From JAFGOG01 sp034429215 (GTDB lineage Bacteria > Chloroflexota > Anaerolineae > JAAYZQ01): 64,000 nucleotides of DNA. Location of the stretch: assembly GCA_034429215.1 (NCBI GenBank), contig DAOUGI010000052.1, positions 9,854 through 73,853 of the forward strand, written 5' to 3'. Shown in pieces: positions 10,234-19,536 of this stretch. Under the pieces are notes generated by a model. That model saw only the letters and a program-made list of their open reading frames with translations. It had not been told where the DNA came from and did no database searches. A program made the position numbers and the translations under genes. Within the stretch, counting starts at the first letter, position 1; every line of letters begins with the position of its first letter.

Positions 10234-11496
10234 ATGAGAACGATTAACCGCAGACAATTCCTGAGACTGGGAGGCGGCCTGCTCGGTGCCGCGGCGGCCT
10301 CAACGATGGTGGGCAGAACGATACTCAAGCCGACCGCCGTCGTCGAGGCGGCCAGCGGGCTGGCCCAAGCCACGCCCGACCTGCACTTTGTCGCGACCGA
10401 CGGCTGGATCCACCTGCCCGAGGATGCGCCGGTGCCGCCCTACCATCCCGACAACCTGGCGCCGCCGTTGCTGACCACCTACATCTTTGGCTTTCGCAAC
10501 GTAACCGGCCTGGGGACGCAACAGATCTTTGATCAAAAGATGAAGGCTCAGCTCACCGCGCCGATCTGGTGGTTAACCGAGGGCCAGGATTTCACCCTGA
10601 AGGTTACGAACCTCGGACTACAGATCCGGCCCGACCTGGTCGACTCGCACACCGTCCACTTTCACGGCTTCCGCAACGCCATCCCCATCTTTGACGGCGA
10701 GCCCCACTCGTCGGTGGGCGTGCCGATCAGCCGCGACCTGACCTACTTCTACCGGCCACACGACCCAGGGACCTACCTGATGCACTGCCACTTTGAAGAG
10801 ACCGAACACGTCCACATGGGCATGGTCGGCATCGTCTATATCCGCCCGGCGTTGGGACCAAACTTTGTCTACAACGATCCATCCACCTACTTTGACCGCG
10901 AGTTCACGATGACGCTCAACGAGGTATGGACCATCTCTCACTGGTGCGACTCGCACGTCCAGTTGCCCGAGTGGACCGATTACAATCCCGAATTCTACCT
11001 GCTCAACGGCCGCTCCTGGCCCGACACGATCCTCCCACCCGGCGGCGGCACCGATCCCAGCACCGGCGATCTGATCCCGCCATCCGGCCACCCCGAGCTC
11101 CAGTACCAGCCGATCTCGTCGCTGGTCGCCTGCAACGCCGGCGAAAAGGTGCTGCTGCGCTTTGTAAACCTCGGCTACGTGGAACAGACGATGAGCCTGA
11201 CCGGCATTCAGGCGCGGGTAGTGGGCCGCGACGCCACGCTGCTGCGCGGCCGCAACGGTTCCGATCTGACCTACATGACCGACAGCGTCCTGATCGGCCC
11301 CGGCGAAAGCCTGGACGCCATCTTTACCGCACCGAACGTGACACCACCACCCGGATCGGATTATGCGACCTATCTGCTGTACAACCGCAATTATGGCCGC
11401 CAGAACAACGGCGGCGGCATCGGCTTTGGCGGTCAGATGACCGAAATCCGTGTCTACCCCGGCACGCTGCCGCCCCAGACAGCGCCCAACACCTAG
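10234..11496 (+). CDS. Multicopper oxidase homologue A, copper ligands in domain 1 only
   Basis: 420 residues with a Tat-type signal (NRRQFLRLGG), predicting export after folding. Two cupredoxin domains are visible. Domain 1 has an HxHG motif (H142, H144) and HCH (H184-C185-H186), followed by H192 and M197. These could supply trinuclear ligands and a type 1 copper site. In domain 2 the corresponding positions read EQTMSLTG and LLYNRNYG, so the histidine motifs are absent. The start is ATG 10234, after GAGGAGG; the frame is open further upstream but the Tat signal begins here. The next two genes are homologues with different losses. The copper-protein assignment is strong; the substrate is unknown. 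Confidence 0.85.
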   Translation: MRTINRRQFLRLGGGLLGAAAASTMVGRTILKPTAVVEAASGLAQATPDLHFVATDGWIHLPEDAPVPPYHPDNLAPPLLTTYIFGFRNVTGLGTQQIFDQKMKAQLTAPIWWLTEGQDFTLKVTNLGLQIRPDLVDSHTVHFHGFRNAIPIFDGEPHSSVGVPISRDLTYFYRPHDPGTYLMHCHFEETEHVHMGMVGIVYIRPALGPNFVYNDPSTYFDREFTMTLNEVWTISHWCDSHVQLPEWTDYNPEFYLLNGRSWPDTILPPGGGTDPSTGDLIPPSGHPELQYQPISSLVACNAGEKVLLRFVNLGYVEQTMSLTGIQARVVGRDATLLRGRNGSDLTYMTDSVLIGPGESLDAIFTAPNVTPPPGSDYATYLLYNRNYGRQNNGGGIGFGGQMTEIRVYPGTLPPQTAPNT

Positions 11497-11529
11497 CCGG
11501 GCGCCTAAAAGTAGAGTGAGGTGAGAACT

Positions 11530-12858
11530 ATGAGATCCAAGAGATTCACCCAAACAGCCAAGCTCGTCGCACTGCCGTTGGTGCTGGCCTTGATCCTCGC
11601 CACGGTGGGCGGCCGCATCGAGACGGCAACCGCCGCACATGAGACGATGCCGCCTCATGGCCTGGTGTGCACCACCAACCCCACCGCCACCTTCACCCTC
11701 ACAACTCGAGAGGGGACCATCACCACGCCCGACGGCAACGTCATCTATATGTGGGGCTTTAGCGAAGGGGACGACCCGTTCCAGCACCCCGGCCCGGTGC
11801 TGTGCGTTAACGAGGGTGACACGGTGACGATCGTCCTGCGCAACACCCTGACCGTGGCCGACGTGTCGCTCATCTTCCCCGGCCAGGAGAACGTCATGGC
11901 CAACGGCGTGCCGTCGCAGCCGGTGTTTGACGGCGGTGGCAACTTGACCTCGCTGGCCCCCGTGGCGCCGGCCTTCAACGGCACCATGACCTACCGCTTC
12001 GTCGCCGCCAAGCCCGGCACCTACATCTATCAGAGCGGCACCGAGCCCTTGAAACAGGTCAACATGGGCCTGTTTGGCGCGCTTGTCGTCCGGCCAGCCG
12101 CCCACCCCGACTGGGCCTACAATGAGATCGTTTACAGCGGGGCGATCAGCTACACCACCCAGTTCAACCCAGACGACGAGTTTCTGATGCTCCTGTCCGA
12201 GATCGACCCCATGCTTCACACCGCGATACAACAGGGGCACGCCTACGACATGAACGGCTACCGGGAGCGTTACTGGATGATCAACGGCCGCAGCTTTCCC
12301 GACACGGTCGCGCCCAACGGCGCCGAATGGCTGCCGAGCCAGCCCTACGGCTCGCTGATCCATATCTATCCCTACGATCCGGTCGCTAACCCCTACCCGG
12401 CAATCGTCCGCTACATCAACGTCGGCACTGAGAACTATTTACACCATCCCCACGGCAACCACGGCCGGATGATCGCCCACGACGGCAACGTACTGATCGG
12501 GCCGGCCGGCGAGGACCTGTCCTATGAAAAGTTCACGGTGATGATCGGGCCCGGTGAGACCCAGGATCAACTGTTCACCTGGACCGACGTGGAGGGCTGG
12601 GATCCGGTGACCAATCCGATTCCGGTGACCATCCCACAGCTCCAGAACCTGACCTTTGGCACCTTCTTCAGCGGCAGCCCTTACCTGGGCGCCACCGACC
12701 AACTGCCGGTGGGTGCGCAGGCCCTCAACCAATGCGGCGAATACTATCACATCTCCCACAACCACCAACTGCAAAAGATCACCGCCTGGGGCATCGTCTT
12801 GAGCGGCCACATCACCTTCGCCCGCATCGACCCGCCGCTGCCTAACGACTGTCCATAG
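11530..12858 (+). CDS. Multicopper oxidase homologue B, copper ligands in domain 2 only
   Basis: 442 residues with a Sec-type signal peptide. In domain 1 the ligand positions are replaced by VSLIFPGQ and YIYQSGTE. Domain 2 keeps HHPHGNHG (H305, H306, H308, H311) and a terminal H-I-S-HNH motif (H407, H410, H412). The usual HCH cysteine is Asn, so no type 1 copper is expected in this chain. The pattern complements protein A. ATG 11530 is preferred over GTG 11521 because GAGGTGA sits just upstream. It lies 33 bases after gene A and 35 bases before gene C, consistent with one transcript. It could bind copper only together with A, or be a partly degenerate paralogue. Confidence 0.82.
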   Translation: MRSKRFTQTAKLVALPLVLALILATVGGRIETATAAHETMPPHGLVCTTNPTATFTLTTREGTITTPDGNVIYMWGFSEGDDPFQHPGPVLCVNEGDTVTIVLRNTLTVADVSLIFPGQENVMANGVPSQPVFDGGGNLTSLAPVAPAFNGTMTYRFVAAKPGTYIYQSGTEPLKQVNMGLFGALVVRPAAHPDWAYNEIVYSGAISYTTQFNPDDEFLMLLSEIDPMLHTAIQQGHAYDMNGYRERYWMINGRSFPDTVAPNGAEWLPSQPYGSLIHIYPYDPVANPYPAIVRYINVGTENYLHHPHGNHGRMIAHDGNVLIGPAGEDLSYEKFTVMIGPGETQDQLFTWTDVEGWDPVTNPIPVTIPQLQNLTFGTFFSGSPYLGATDQLPVGAQALNQCGEYYHISHNHQLQKITAWGIVLSGHITFARIDPPLPNDCP

Positions 12859-12893
12859 GGTGTGATACAGGACAGAGAATGGAGAGGACTGAT

Positions 12894-15371
12894 ATGAACA
12901 CACAAACCCGTTCCTTCTTTTCGTTGAGTGGTCTGCTCCTGACGTTCGTGGTAGCAGTCGGCCTGGGCCTCCTCCTGGTCAGCTCGCCGGCGACGGCGGC
13001 GCCCATCGGCGCGTCCCCCATCGCCGCCGAGGAAACAGTAGCCGGTACCCTGCCGGCAGCCACCTGCACCCTGAACGGCACCACGCGCACTTGCCACGTG
13101 TGGGCCATGCCTGGGACGCTGACCCTGCCGACCGGCGAGATCGTGCCGATCTGGGGTTTTGCCGACACAGTCGCCGGCCCGGCACAACTGCCCGGCCCGG
13201 TGGTGATCGCCAACCAGAACGAGACGCTCCAGGTAGTCCTGCACAATCAACTGCCCGGCGAGAACGTCTCGCTATCGTTTCCCGGCCAGTGGGGCCTGGT
13301 GCCCGACCTGACCGGCGTTGTTGCGGGCGGCACAGTCACCTACACCTTCCCCGTCACCCTGCCAGGCACCTTCCGGTACGAAGCGGGCCTGACCGCCAAC
13401 GGGGCGCGCCAGGTGGCCATGGGTCTCTACGGCGGCCTGATCGTCCGGCCGTTGACCGCGGGCCAGGCCTACGACGACCCGGCTACTGCCTACGACGACG
13501 AAGCCCTGCTGGTCTTGAGCGACATCGACCCGGCGCTAAACAACGACCCGGCCGGCTTTAGGCTGTACAACTATACGCCACGCTACTGGCTGATCAACGG
13601 CAAGGCCTATCCCCAGACGGCGATCATCGACAGTGGCGCCGGTCGCCGGGTCCTGCTGCGCTACATCAACGCCGGCCTAGTCAGCCACAGTATGGGGCTG
13701 CTCGGCCTGCAGCAGCAGGTCATCGCCGCCAACGCCAATCCGGGCGGCTGGCCGCATGGCGAAAAGGGCGCAGCCTTCAAGATCCCTAGCGGTGGAACGC
13801 TGGACGCTATCACTACCGTTTCAGCTTCGGCCCTAGCCAATACGCGCTATCCCGTCTATGACACCGGCCTGCTGCTCCACAACTCGGGCCAGACGATGCC
13901 CAATGGGCAGTTGGGTTTTGGTGGGATGATGACCTTCGTCCGTGCCGTCACCGGCGCCCCGCCGGGCGGGATTGGGCCCATAGCAAGCCAGGTGACCGTC
14001 GTCCCCAGCCCGACCACCGGCACGGGCGGCGTCAAGCTGTATGCTAACCTCGATGACAGGCAGACCGGCAACCAGGTTGTCCGGCGCGCAGAGTACTTTG
14101 TCAACAACCTGGGTGCTCCTGGGACCGGCACGCCCCTCTTCGCGTTCAGCATTTCGCCGTACGTCAGAGTGTCGGCCGCCATCCCGGCCGCGACCCTGGC
14201 GGCTTGGCCCAGTGGCTACTATATCTTTTACGTCCGCGGTATGGATTCGGCCGGCAACTGGGGCTTTGTCGCTTCAGCCGTCCTCAACCTGGACAAGACC
14301 GGCCCCGATAGCACCGGCCTGAGCCTGTCGCCCGAGCCGTCCAACGGCACCTCCTCGGTGCTGCTGCAAGCCACCGGCGACGACCACGGCAATGGCCGCC
14401 AGAACGTCGTAGCGGGCCAGTACAGTATCGACGGCGGGCCGGTCCAGCCAATGGTCCTCAACCGCATCGACCACCCGATCGCTGCTATGACCGCTACCCT
14501 GCCCAGCGCCACCCTGACGGCCCTGCCGGAAGGCCTGCACCCCATCGCCGTCACCAGCCAGGACTCGTTGGGCAACTGGGGCGTTCCCGGCGTTATCACC
14601 CTCACCCTTGACAAGACCGGGCCGGTTGCGCCGGTCGTAACCCTCGACCCGAACTACCTGCTCCTCCAGGGTCCGCCGCCCGTCACCAAAGTGCGGGTAT
14701 CCGCCCTCATCACCGATGCCCTGTCGAACGGCGTCCAATCGACACTGGCCAATGCCGAAGGGTTCATCGACACCGTCAAGCCCGACGGCACCGGCTTCCG
14801 CCTCTTCCCCAGTGACGGCCTGTTCGACGAGATCACCGAGGGCGCCTACCTTGACATCGGCATTGGCAACTTTACCAAGCTGTCACAGGGCACCCACTAT
14901 GTCTACGTTCACGGTCTCGACGCCGCCGGCAACTGGGGCGCTGTCGGCGCTGGCACGATCTACATCGACCGCGGCGCCGCCGACACCACCGGGCCGACCG
15001 TCACCAACGTCAACCTGTCGCCCAACCCGACAAATGGCGCCACGCCGGTCAGCCTGACCGCCAGCGCCACCGATCCTGGCATGCTGTCCAACATCACCGC
15101 CGCCGAGTGGTGGGTCGACGCCGGTCCGCACCAGCCTCTCCAGGCCGCCGACGGCGCCTTTGACAGCACCTCCGAGATGCTGTCCGGGACGATCGATGTC
15201 ACCGGCTGGGCCAACGGCACCTACACCATCTGGGTCCGCGCTCAGGACAGCTCCTCCAACTGGGGAGATGCCATCTCGACACAGTTGATCGTGTCAGGCA
15301 ATATGGGCCTAGGCGAACCTCCAGAGGACGTAATCCGGATCTTTTTGCCCATGATCGTGCGCGAGCAGTAA
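12894..15371 (+). CDS. Multicopper oxidase homologue C, no copper ligands, Ig-like repeats
   Basis: 825 residues with a signal peptide ending near ATAAP. The first 350 or so residues align by eye to the two cupredoxin domains of A and B. Every ligand motif is replaced: VSLSFPGQ, FRYEAGL, SHSMGLLG and LLLHNSG. The rest is about four Ig-like repeats, each ending near DSAGNWG or a variant and separated by LDKTGP segments. The chain ends IRIFLPMIVREQ, a YLP-like tail shared with other exported proteins here. ATG 12894 is chosen because GGAGAGG lies six bases before it; ATG 12879 is possible. It may be a structural subunit and surface anchor for A and B (inference). Confidence 0.8.
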   Translation: MNTQTRSFFSLSGLLLTFVVAVGLGLLLVSSPATAAPIGASPIAAEETVAGTLPAATCTLNGTTRTCHVWAMPGTLTLPTGEIVPIWGFADTVAGPAQLPGPVVIANQNETLQVVLHNQLPGENVSLSFPGQWGLVPDLTGVVAGGTVTYTFPVTLPGTFRYEAGLTANGARQVAMGLYGGLIVRPLTAGQAYDDPATAYDDEALLVLSDIDPALNNDPAGFRLYNYTPRYWLINGKAYPQTAIIDSGAGRRVLLRYINAGLVSHSMGLLGLQQQVIAANANPGGWPHGEKGAAFKIPSGGTLDAITTVSASALANTRYPVYDTGLLLHNSGQTMPNGQLGFGGMMTFVRAVTGAPPGGIGPIASQVTVVPSPTTGTGGVKLYANLDDRQTGNQVVRRAEYFVNNLGAPGTGTPLFAFSISPYVRVSAAIPAATLAAWPSGYYIFYVRGMDSAGNWGFVASAVLNLDKTGPDSTGLSLSPEPSNGTSSVLLQATGDDHGNGRQNVVAGQYSIDGGPVQPMVLNRIDHPIAAMTATLPSATLTALPEGLHPIAVTSQDSLGNWGVPGVITLTLDKTGPVAPVVTLDPNYLLLQGPPPVTKVRVSALITDALSNGVQSTLANAEGFIDTVKPDGTGFRLFPSDGLFDEITEGAYLDIGIGNFTKLSQGTHYVYVHGLDAAGNWGAVGAGTIYIDRGAADTTGPTVTNVNLSPNPTNGATPVSLTASATDPGMLSNITAAEWWVDAGPHQPLQAADGAFDSTSEMLSGTIDVTGWANGTYTIWVRAQDSSSNWGDAISTQLIVSGNMGLGEPPEDVIRIFLPMIVREQ

Positions 15372-15380
15372 AACAGAATT

Positions 15381-15419
15381 GGCCGGGGATTGAGGCGCCT
15401 GGCGCCTCAATCCCCGGCC
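15381..15419 (+). terminator. Long GC hairpin after the oxidase genes
   Basis: Perfect inverted repeat with 19-base arms (15381-15399 and 15401-15419), so the innermost pairs must open to form a loop. It begins ten bases after the stop of gene C and has no T-run. It is similar in style to the hairpin at 10152-10187, and the two flank the three-gene oxidase cluster. Confidence 0.55.
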
Positions 15420-15439
15420 GGAACACCGGAGAAGAAACG

Positions 15440-15940
15440 ATGATAAACAGATCAATTGCCACACTCAAGACATGGCGAGGTCCGCTGGGCATCAACGCCA
15501 AGCACCTGCTGCTGACCGCCGGTCTGTTGGTAGTCGCTGCTGGCCTGTTGGCTGCATGGCAGCTCTACTACGCCGGCTCCGAGGCCCAGGCCCGCGAGCC
15601 GGGCATCCCCCTGAGCCAGGAGATCGAAGACAAGTTTGGCGTCCGCTTTACCTTCATGGCCGTGATCGCCGACGGCGGCATGGTCGACCTGCGTTTCCGG
15701 ATCATCGACCCGGCCAAGGCCGCCAACTTTGGTCACTATACCGAAACGTCGCCCAGGCTGATCGCCGAGGACACCGGCCTCGCCGTCGACACTACCGTCA
15801 TGGGCCTTCACCACCACGAGATGGAAGTGGGTCGCGTCTACTATGTTCTGTACCGCAACACGGCCAATGCTATCAGGCCCGGCGACCTGGTTACCATCGC
15901 TATCGACGACATGAAAATAGAACATGCTGTCACCTGGTGA
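15440..15940 (+). CDS. Membrane-anchored protein of unknown function
   Basis: 166 residues with one N-terminal membrane segment (about 22-45) and an extracytoplasmic domain of about 115 residues. The domain holds FGVRFTFMAVIADGG, then a HHHEM cluster and short beta-like stretches. I do not recognise the family. The histidine cluster and the position between the oxidase genes and the DUF4418/ABC cassette make metal-related work possible but unproven. ATG 15440 follows GGAGAAG. The frame overlapping its end is a shadow. Confidence 0.7.
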   Translation: MINRSIATLKTWRGPLGINAKHLLLTAGLLVVAAGLLAAWQLYYAGSEAQAREPGIPLSQEIEDKFGVRFTFMAVIADGGMVDLRFRIIDPAKAANFGHYTETSPRLIAEDTGLAVDTTVMGLHHHEMEVGRVYYVLYRNTANAIRPGDLVTIAIDDMKIEHAVTW

Positions 15941-15955
15941 GTTCCTCTTCCCCTT

Positions 15956-15986
15956 GCCCGCAGGGACGCACGACCGTGCGCCCTGT
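15956..15986. repeat. Intergenic hairpin of dispersed-repeat type
   Basis: CAGGG and CGCAC are mirrored by GTGCG and CCCTG around a GACC loop, in the 86-base gap before the DUF4418 gene. There is no T-run. Elements of this style are often dispersed intergenic repeats; only one copy is seen in this window. Confidence 0.35.
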
Positions 15987-16026
15987 AGAGGAAGGGGCAG
16001 AATATTCTAATCACAAGGAGAGTGAA

Positions 16027-16434
16027 ATGAAAGTCGTAGCCACTATCATCATCGTCCTGGCACTGCTAATCGCCATAGTGCCACAATTCACCGATTGCGA
16101 GTCGCAGGGAAAAATGCTCACCCTCGAGAGTGGCAAGCAGGTCTCGATGAAATGCCACTGGACTGCCCGCGCCGAGATAGCCGTCGGCATACCCCTGCTG
16201 GTTGTGGGGATACTGATGCTCGCTGCCAAGCGCAAGGAGTCGATCCGCAATCTGGGCATCGTCGGGGCCTTCTTGGGCCTCATGACCATCCTGCTGCCAG
16301 GCATCCTCATCGGCGTGTGTAGCAACGACGACATGATCTGCAACTCGCTGATGGACCCAGCGCTCGTTCTGATGGGCGTGTTGGTCATCGTCGTTAGCCT
16401 GGCCGCCATCTGGCTGTCCCGGGGCCGGGAATAG
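16027..16434 (+). CDS. DUF4418 family membrane protein
   Basis: 135 residues with four probable membrane segments: 4-18, 51-66, 75-95 and 110-130. The Cys-containing loops CESQGKMLTL, MKCHWTARAE and GVCSNDDMIC match the DUF4418 pattern as I know it. AAGGAGA precedes ATG 16027; the same frame is open further upstream, but the good ribosome site and hydrophobic N-terminus fix the start. DUF4418 proteins commonly sit beside FtsX-like permeases and an ABC ATPase, exactly as here. Biochemical role unknown; a metal or redox role for the cysteines is speculative. Confidence 0.82.
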   Translation: MKVVATIIIVLALLIAIVPQFTDCESQGKMLTLESGKQVSMKCHWTARAEIAVGIPLLVVGILMLAAKRKESIRNLGIVGAFLGLMTILLPGILIGVCSNDDMICNSLMDPALVLMGVLVIVVSLAAIWLSRGRE

Positions 16435-16443
16435 GGTCAACCC

Positions 16444-17640
16444 ATGAGCTTGTCTCGCCTGGCGGTGAAAAACATCGCCGGCAGCCTGTTCCGCAGCGGG
16501 GCCGTGTTCCTGTGCGCCGCCCTGGTCGCCGGGCTCGGTCTCGCTGCCACACTGGTCGTCCTCGGCGCCGAGAACAGCCTTCGGGCCAATCTCGACCGGA
16601 TGGGGGCCGACCTTCTCGTCTTTCCCTGGGGCATCGTCAACCAAAAAGCCGAGAACGCCCATCTGATGAGCACCGCCACCCAACTGTGGATGCCCCGGGA
16701 GGACCTCGATCGCATCGCCCAGGTCGAGGGCGTCGCCGCTGTTACCCCACAGCTCTACCTGGCAACTCTGCGCGACAGCCCTTTCTCGGCCAAGCCGGAG
16801 CTGTTTCTGATGGCCTACGACCCGGCCACCGATTTCGTCGTCGAGCCGTGGCTTGAGCAAGAGATGAACGGTGGCCTGGGTCTGGGTGAAGCAGTCGCCG
16901 GTGCCTACATCTCGGCCGTCGATGGCGGGCAAACCGTCAGCGTCTACGGCTATGACCTGAAACTGGCTGGCCGGCTGCAGCCAACCGGCAGCGACCTCGA
17001 CCAAAGCCTGTTTATGACTTTCGACACAGCCCAGGATATCCTGCGGCATACGCAAGAGTCGAGCCCGCCGCCGTTCAGGATCGCCCCAGGCAGCATCTCG
17101 ACGGCATTGGTCAAAGTGGCCATGGGCAGCAACACCCACGACGTCTCGGTGCAGGTCATGGAGCAGGTGCCCGGCGTGGTGCCCATCGAGAGCGCCGGCC
17201 TATTCCAGACCCAGCGCACTCAGATGATCGGCCTGCTGCGCACCGTAATGATCATGCTCGGCGTTACCTGGATCCTGTCGATGCTCTTCATGGGCCTGGC
17301 TTTCTCGCTGGCCGTCAACGAGCGACGGCGACAGATCGGCGTATTGCGGGCGCTGGGAGCATCCCAGGCCACTGTGCTCAAGTCCTTGTTGGCCGAAAGC
17401 ACCTTGTTGGCCTTGGCCGGCGGCCTGACCGGCAACCTGCTGGCCGTCCTGCTCATCATCCCGCTGCAAGGGCAGATCACCCGCCTGGCCGGCGTACCGC
17501 TGCTGCTGCCGGCGCCGATAGCCTTCCTCGGCCTCATCCTGGGGGGCCTGCTACTGGCCCTCGCCAGCGTTACCCTGGCCGCCTGCCTCCCCGCCATCCG
17601 GATCAGCCGCCAGGAACCGGCCCTGGTCATGAGGGAATAA
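16444..17640 (+). CDS. FtsX/MacB-type ABC transporter permease (first of two)
   Basis: 398 residues: an N-terminal membrane helix, an extracytoplasmic domain of about 220 residues resembling MacB_PCD, then three C-terminal helices. NERRRQIGVLRALGAS before the second helix is the typical FtsX coupling segment. It starts nine bases after the DUF4418 stop and is followed four bases on by a clear paralogue (for example PQLYLATLR and AYDPATDF in both). With the ATPase at 18843 this makes a four-subunit transporter or mechanotransmission complex. Substrate unknown. Confidence 0.9.
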   Translation: MSLSRLAVKNIAGSLFRSGAVFLCAALVAGLGLAATLVVLGAENSLRANLDRMGADLLVFPWGIVNQKAENAHLMSTATQLWMPREDLDRIAQVEGVAAVTPQLYLATLRDSPFSAKPELFLMAYDPATDFVVEPWLEQEMNGGLGLGEAVAGAYISAVDGGQTVSVYGYDLKLAGRLQPTGSDLDQSLFMTFDTAQDILRHTQESSPPPFRIAPGSISTALVKVAMGSNTHDVSVQVMEQVPGVVPIESAGLFQTQRTQMIGLLRTVMIMLGVTWILSMLFMGLAFSLAVNERRRQIGVLRALGASQATVLKSLLAESTLLALAGGLTGNLLAVLLIIPLQGQITRLAGVPLLLPAPIAFLGLILGGLLLALASVTLAACLPAIRISRQEPALVMRE

Positions 17641-17644
17641 TCAC

Positions 17645-18838
17645 ATGAGCTTGATTCGACTCGCCATGCGCAACCTGGCCGGCAGCTCTTTCCGCAGTTG
17701 GGTCGTCTTTTTCTGCGCCATGCTTATGGCCGGCTTTGTCATAGGCGGAACACTCGTCATCCGCGGCGCCGACAGGAGCCTGAGACTGGCCCTGGAACGG
17801 CTGGGGGCCGACATCCTGGTCATCCCCGCCGGCAATGAGGCCCGCATCGAGAGTGCGCTGCTGATGGGCATACCGGCTCACTTCTGGATGCCTGCCTCGG
17901 TGACCGACCAGATCGCCGCCGTGCCGGGCGTCGCCGCGGCCTCGCCCCAGCTTTACCTGGCCACCCTCCGCGGCGCGACCTGCTGCTCCCTGCCCGAGAT
18001 GTTCCTGATCGCCTACGACCCGGCCACCGATTTCACCCTGCGTCCCTGGCTCGAACAGAACCTCAAAGGCGAGCTGCGCCTCGGCGAGGCCGTCGGCGGG
18101 AACCATGTCTACATCCCCTCCGGCCAAGATCAGATCCTGATTTATGGCACCGGCGTCGATCTGATAGGCACCCTGGAACAAACCGGCGCCGGCCTCGACC
18201 AGAGCATGTTTCTGACCTTCGAAACGGCCAAGCGTATCGCCCGACTGTCATACACCCTCGCCGAAAAGCCGCTCGAAATCCCACCCGACAGTATCTCGTC
18301 GGTCCTGGTCAAGGTGGCCCCCGGCGCCGACGTCCACCAGGTGGCGCAGCAGATCGCCGCCGCCATACCCGGCGTGGCGCCCATGGAGGCCTCCAACCTG
18401 TTCAAAGAGCAGCGTCTCCAGCTCCTGGGCCTGCTGCGCAGCGTCGTTGTCCTGCTGGGCATTACCTGGCTGCTGGCTATGGCACTCATCGCCCTTGTCT
18501 TTTCGATGGCCGTCAACGAACGCCGGCGCGAGATCGGAGTAATGCGCGCTCTGGGCGCCACCCGCCTGACCGTATTACAGTCGCTGTTGTGGGAGGCGGT
18601 GCTACTGGCCCTGGTCGGGGGGGTAGCGGGCATCGTCATCGCCAGCCTGGCCACATTTCTGTTCCGAGATCTGATCATCGGCCTGATGGGGGTGCCATTC
18701 CTGCTGCCATCGCTGCCCGGGCTGCTGGCCCTGGGGCTGGCCGGGCTGGCCCTCGTCCTGACCAGTGTCGCCGTGGCCGCCCTGTTCCCCACCTTGCGCA
18801 TCAGCCTTCAGGATCCGGCGGTATCGATGAGAGAATAA
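17645..18838 (+). CDS. FtsX/MacB-type ABC transporter permease (second of two)
   Basis: 397 residues with the same layout as its upstream paralogue: N-terminal helix, extracytoplasmic domain and three C-terminal helices, with NERRREIGVMRALGAT. It differs by a double cysteine, GATCCSLPE, in the extracytoplasmic domain. The pair probably arose by tandem duplication and forms a heterodimer. The ATPase starts four bases after its stop. Confidence 0.9.
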   Translation: MSLIRLAMRNLAGSSFRSWVVFFCAMLMAGFVIGGTLVIRGADRSLRLALERLGADILVIPAGNEARIESALLMGIPAHFWMPASVTDQIAAVPGVAAASPQLYLATLRGATCCSLPEMFLIAYDPATDFTLRPWLEQNLKGELRLGEAVGGNHVYIPSGQDQILIYGTGVDLIGTLEQTGAGLDQSMFLTFETAKRIARLSYTLAEKPLEIPPDSISSVLVKVAPGADVHQVAQQIAAAIPGVAPMEASNLFKEQRLQLLGLLRSVVVLLGITWLLAMALIALVFSMAVNERRREIGVMRALGATRLTVLQSLLWEAVLLALVGGVAGIVIASLATFLFRDLIIGLMGVPFLLPSLPGLLALGLAGLALVLTSVAVAALFPTLRISLQDPAVSMRE

Positions 18839-18842
18839 GTCA

Positions 18843-19535
18843 ATGATAAAATTGCACAATGTTAGCAAAACCTATACCATTGCCAAGGGCAGGGCAGTCC
18901 CCGCCGTTCAGGACGTAACCCTGCAGGTGGACCAGGGTGAATTCCTGGTCATCACCGGCCGGTCAGGCTCGGGCAAGACGACATTGCTGAACCTGGTGGC
19001 CGGGCTGGCCCGGCCCACTGCCGGCCGGGTCCTGCTCGACGGCGTCGAGATCTGGAAGCTGCCCGATGCCGAGCAGTCGCGGCTGCGCAACGAAAAGATC
19101 GGCTTTGTTTTCCAGTTCCCCAGCTTGATGCCATCGCTAACAACCCTGGACAACGTCCTCCTGCCCACCCTGTTCGCCACGGCCAAGGGTGATGCCAAGG
19201 CGCAGGCCAAAGCCCGCGATCGGGCGGTGCAGCTACTGGACGAGGTTGGCCTGTCGGACAAGCTCGACGCCTACCCACGCCAGCTTTCGGCCGGTCAGCA
19301 ACAGCGGGTAGTGATTGCCCGCTCGCTCATCAACCGGCCCGAGCTGCTGCTGGCTGATGAGCCGACCAGCGACCTCGACGAGCAGACCGAACAAGAGATC
19401 ATGGCCACCTTTCAGGCCATCCACGCCCGGACCGGCGTCACCATCCTGCTGGTCACGCATTCCACCCAGCTCGTCTCCTTCGGCACCAGGGCCTTGCGAA
19501 TGCAAAGCGGCCAGATCGCAGCCGCAGAGCATTAG
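18843..19535 (+). CDS. ABC transporter ATP-binding protein (LolD/MacB class)
   Basis: 230 residues with Walker A GRSGSGKTT, a Q-loop in FVFQFPSLMPSLT, signature LSAGQQQRV, Walker B LLLADEPTSDLD and the H-loop in LLVTHS. It energises the two permeases just upstream. A start codon two bases after its TAG opens a lone receiver protein, so that protein is very likely in the same operon. Confidence 0.93.
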   Translation: MIKLHNVSKTYTIAKGRAVPAVQDVTLQVDQGEFLVITGRSGSGKTTLLNLVAGLARPTAGRVLLDGVEIWKLPDAEQSRLRNEKIGFVFQFPSLMPSLTTLDNVLLPTLFATAKGDAKAQAKARDRAVQLLDEVGLSDKLDAYPRQLSAGQQQRVVIARSLINRPELLLADEPTSDLDEQTEQEIMATFQAIHARTGVTILLVTHSTQLVSFGTRALRMQSGQIAAAEH

Positions 19536-19536
19536 A

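Noticed and set aside
10618..12363. A 581-residue open frame on the minus strand across oxidase genes A and B
   Set aside because: It lies opposite two genes with clear signal peptides and copper motifs, has no ribosome site or family features, and is typical of antisense frames in GC-rich DNA.
15472..16434. A 320-residue frame fusing the small anchored gene region and the DUF4418 gene
   Set aside because: Its first half is out of frame with the supported gene at 15440; only the DUF4418 part from 16027 has a ribosome site and family pattern.
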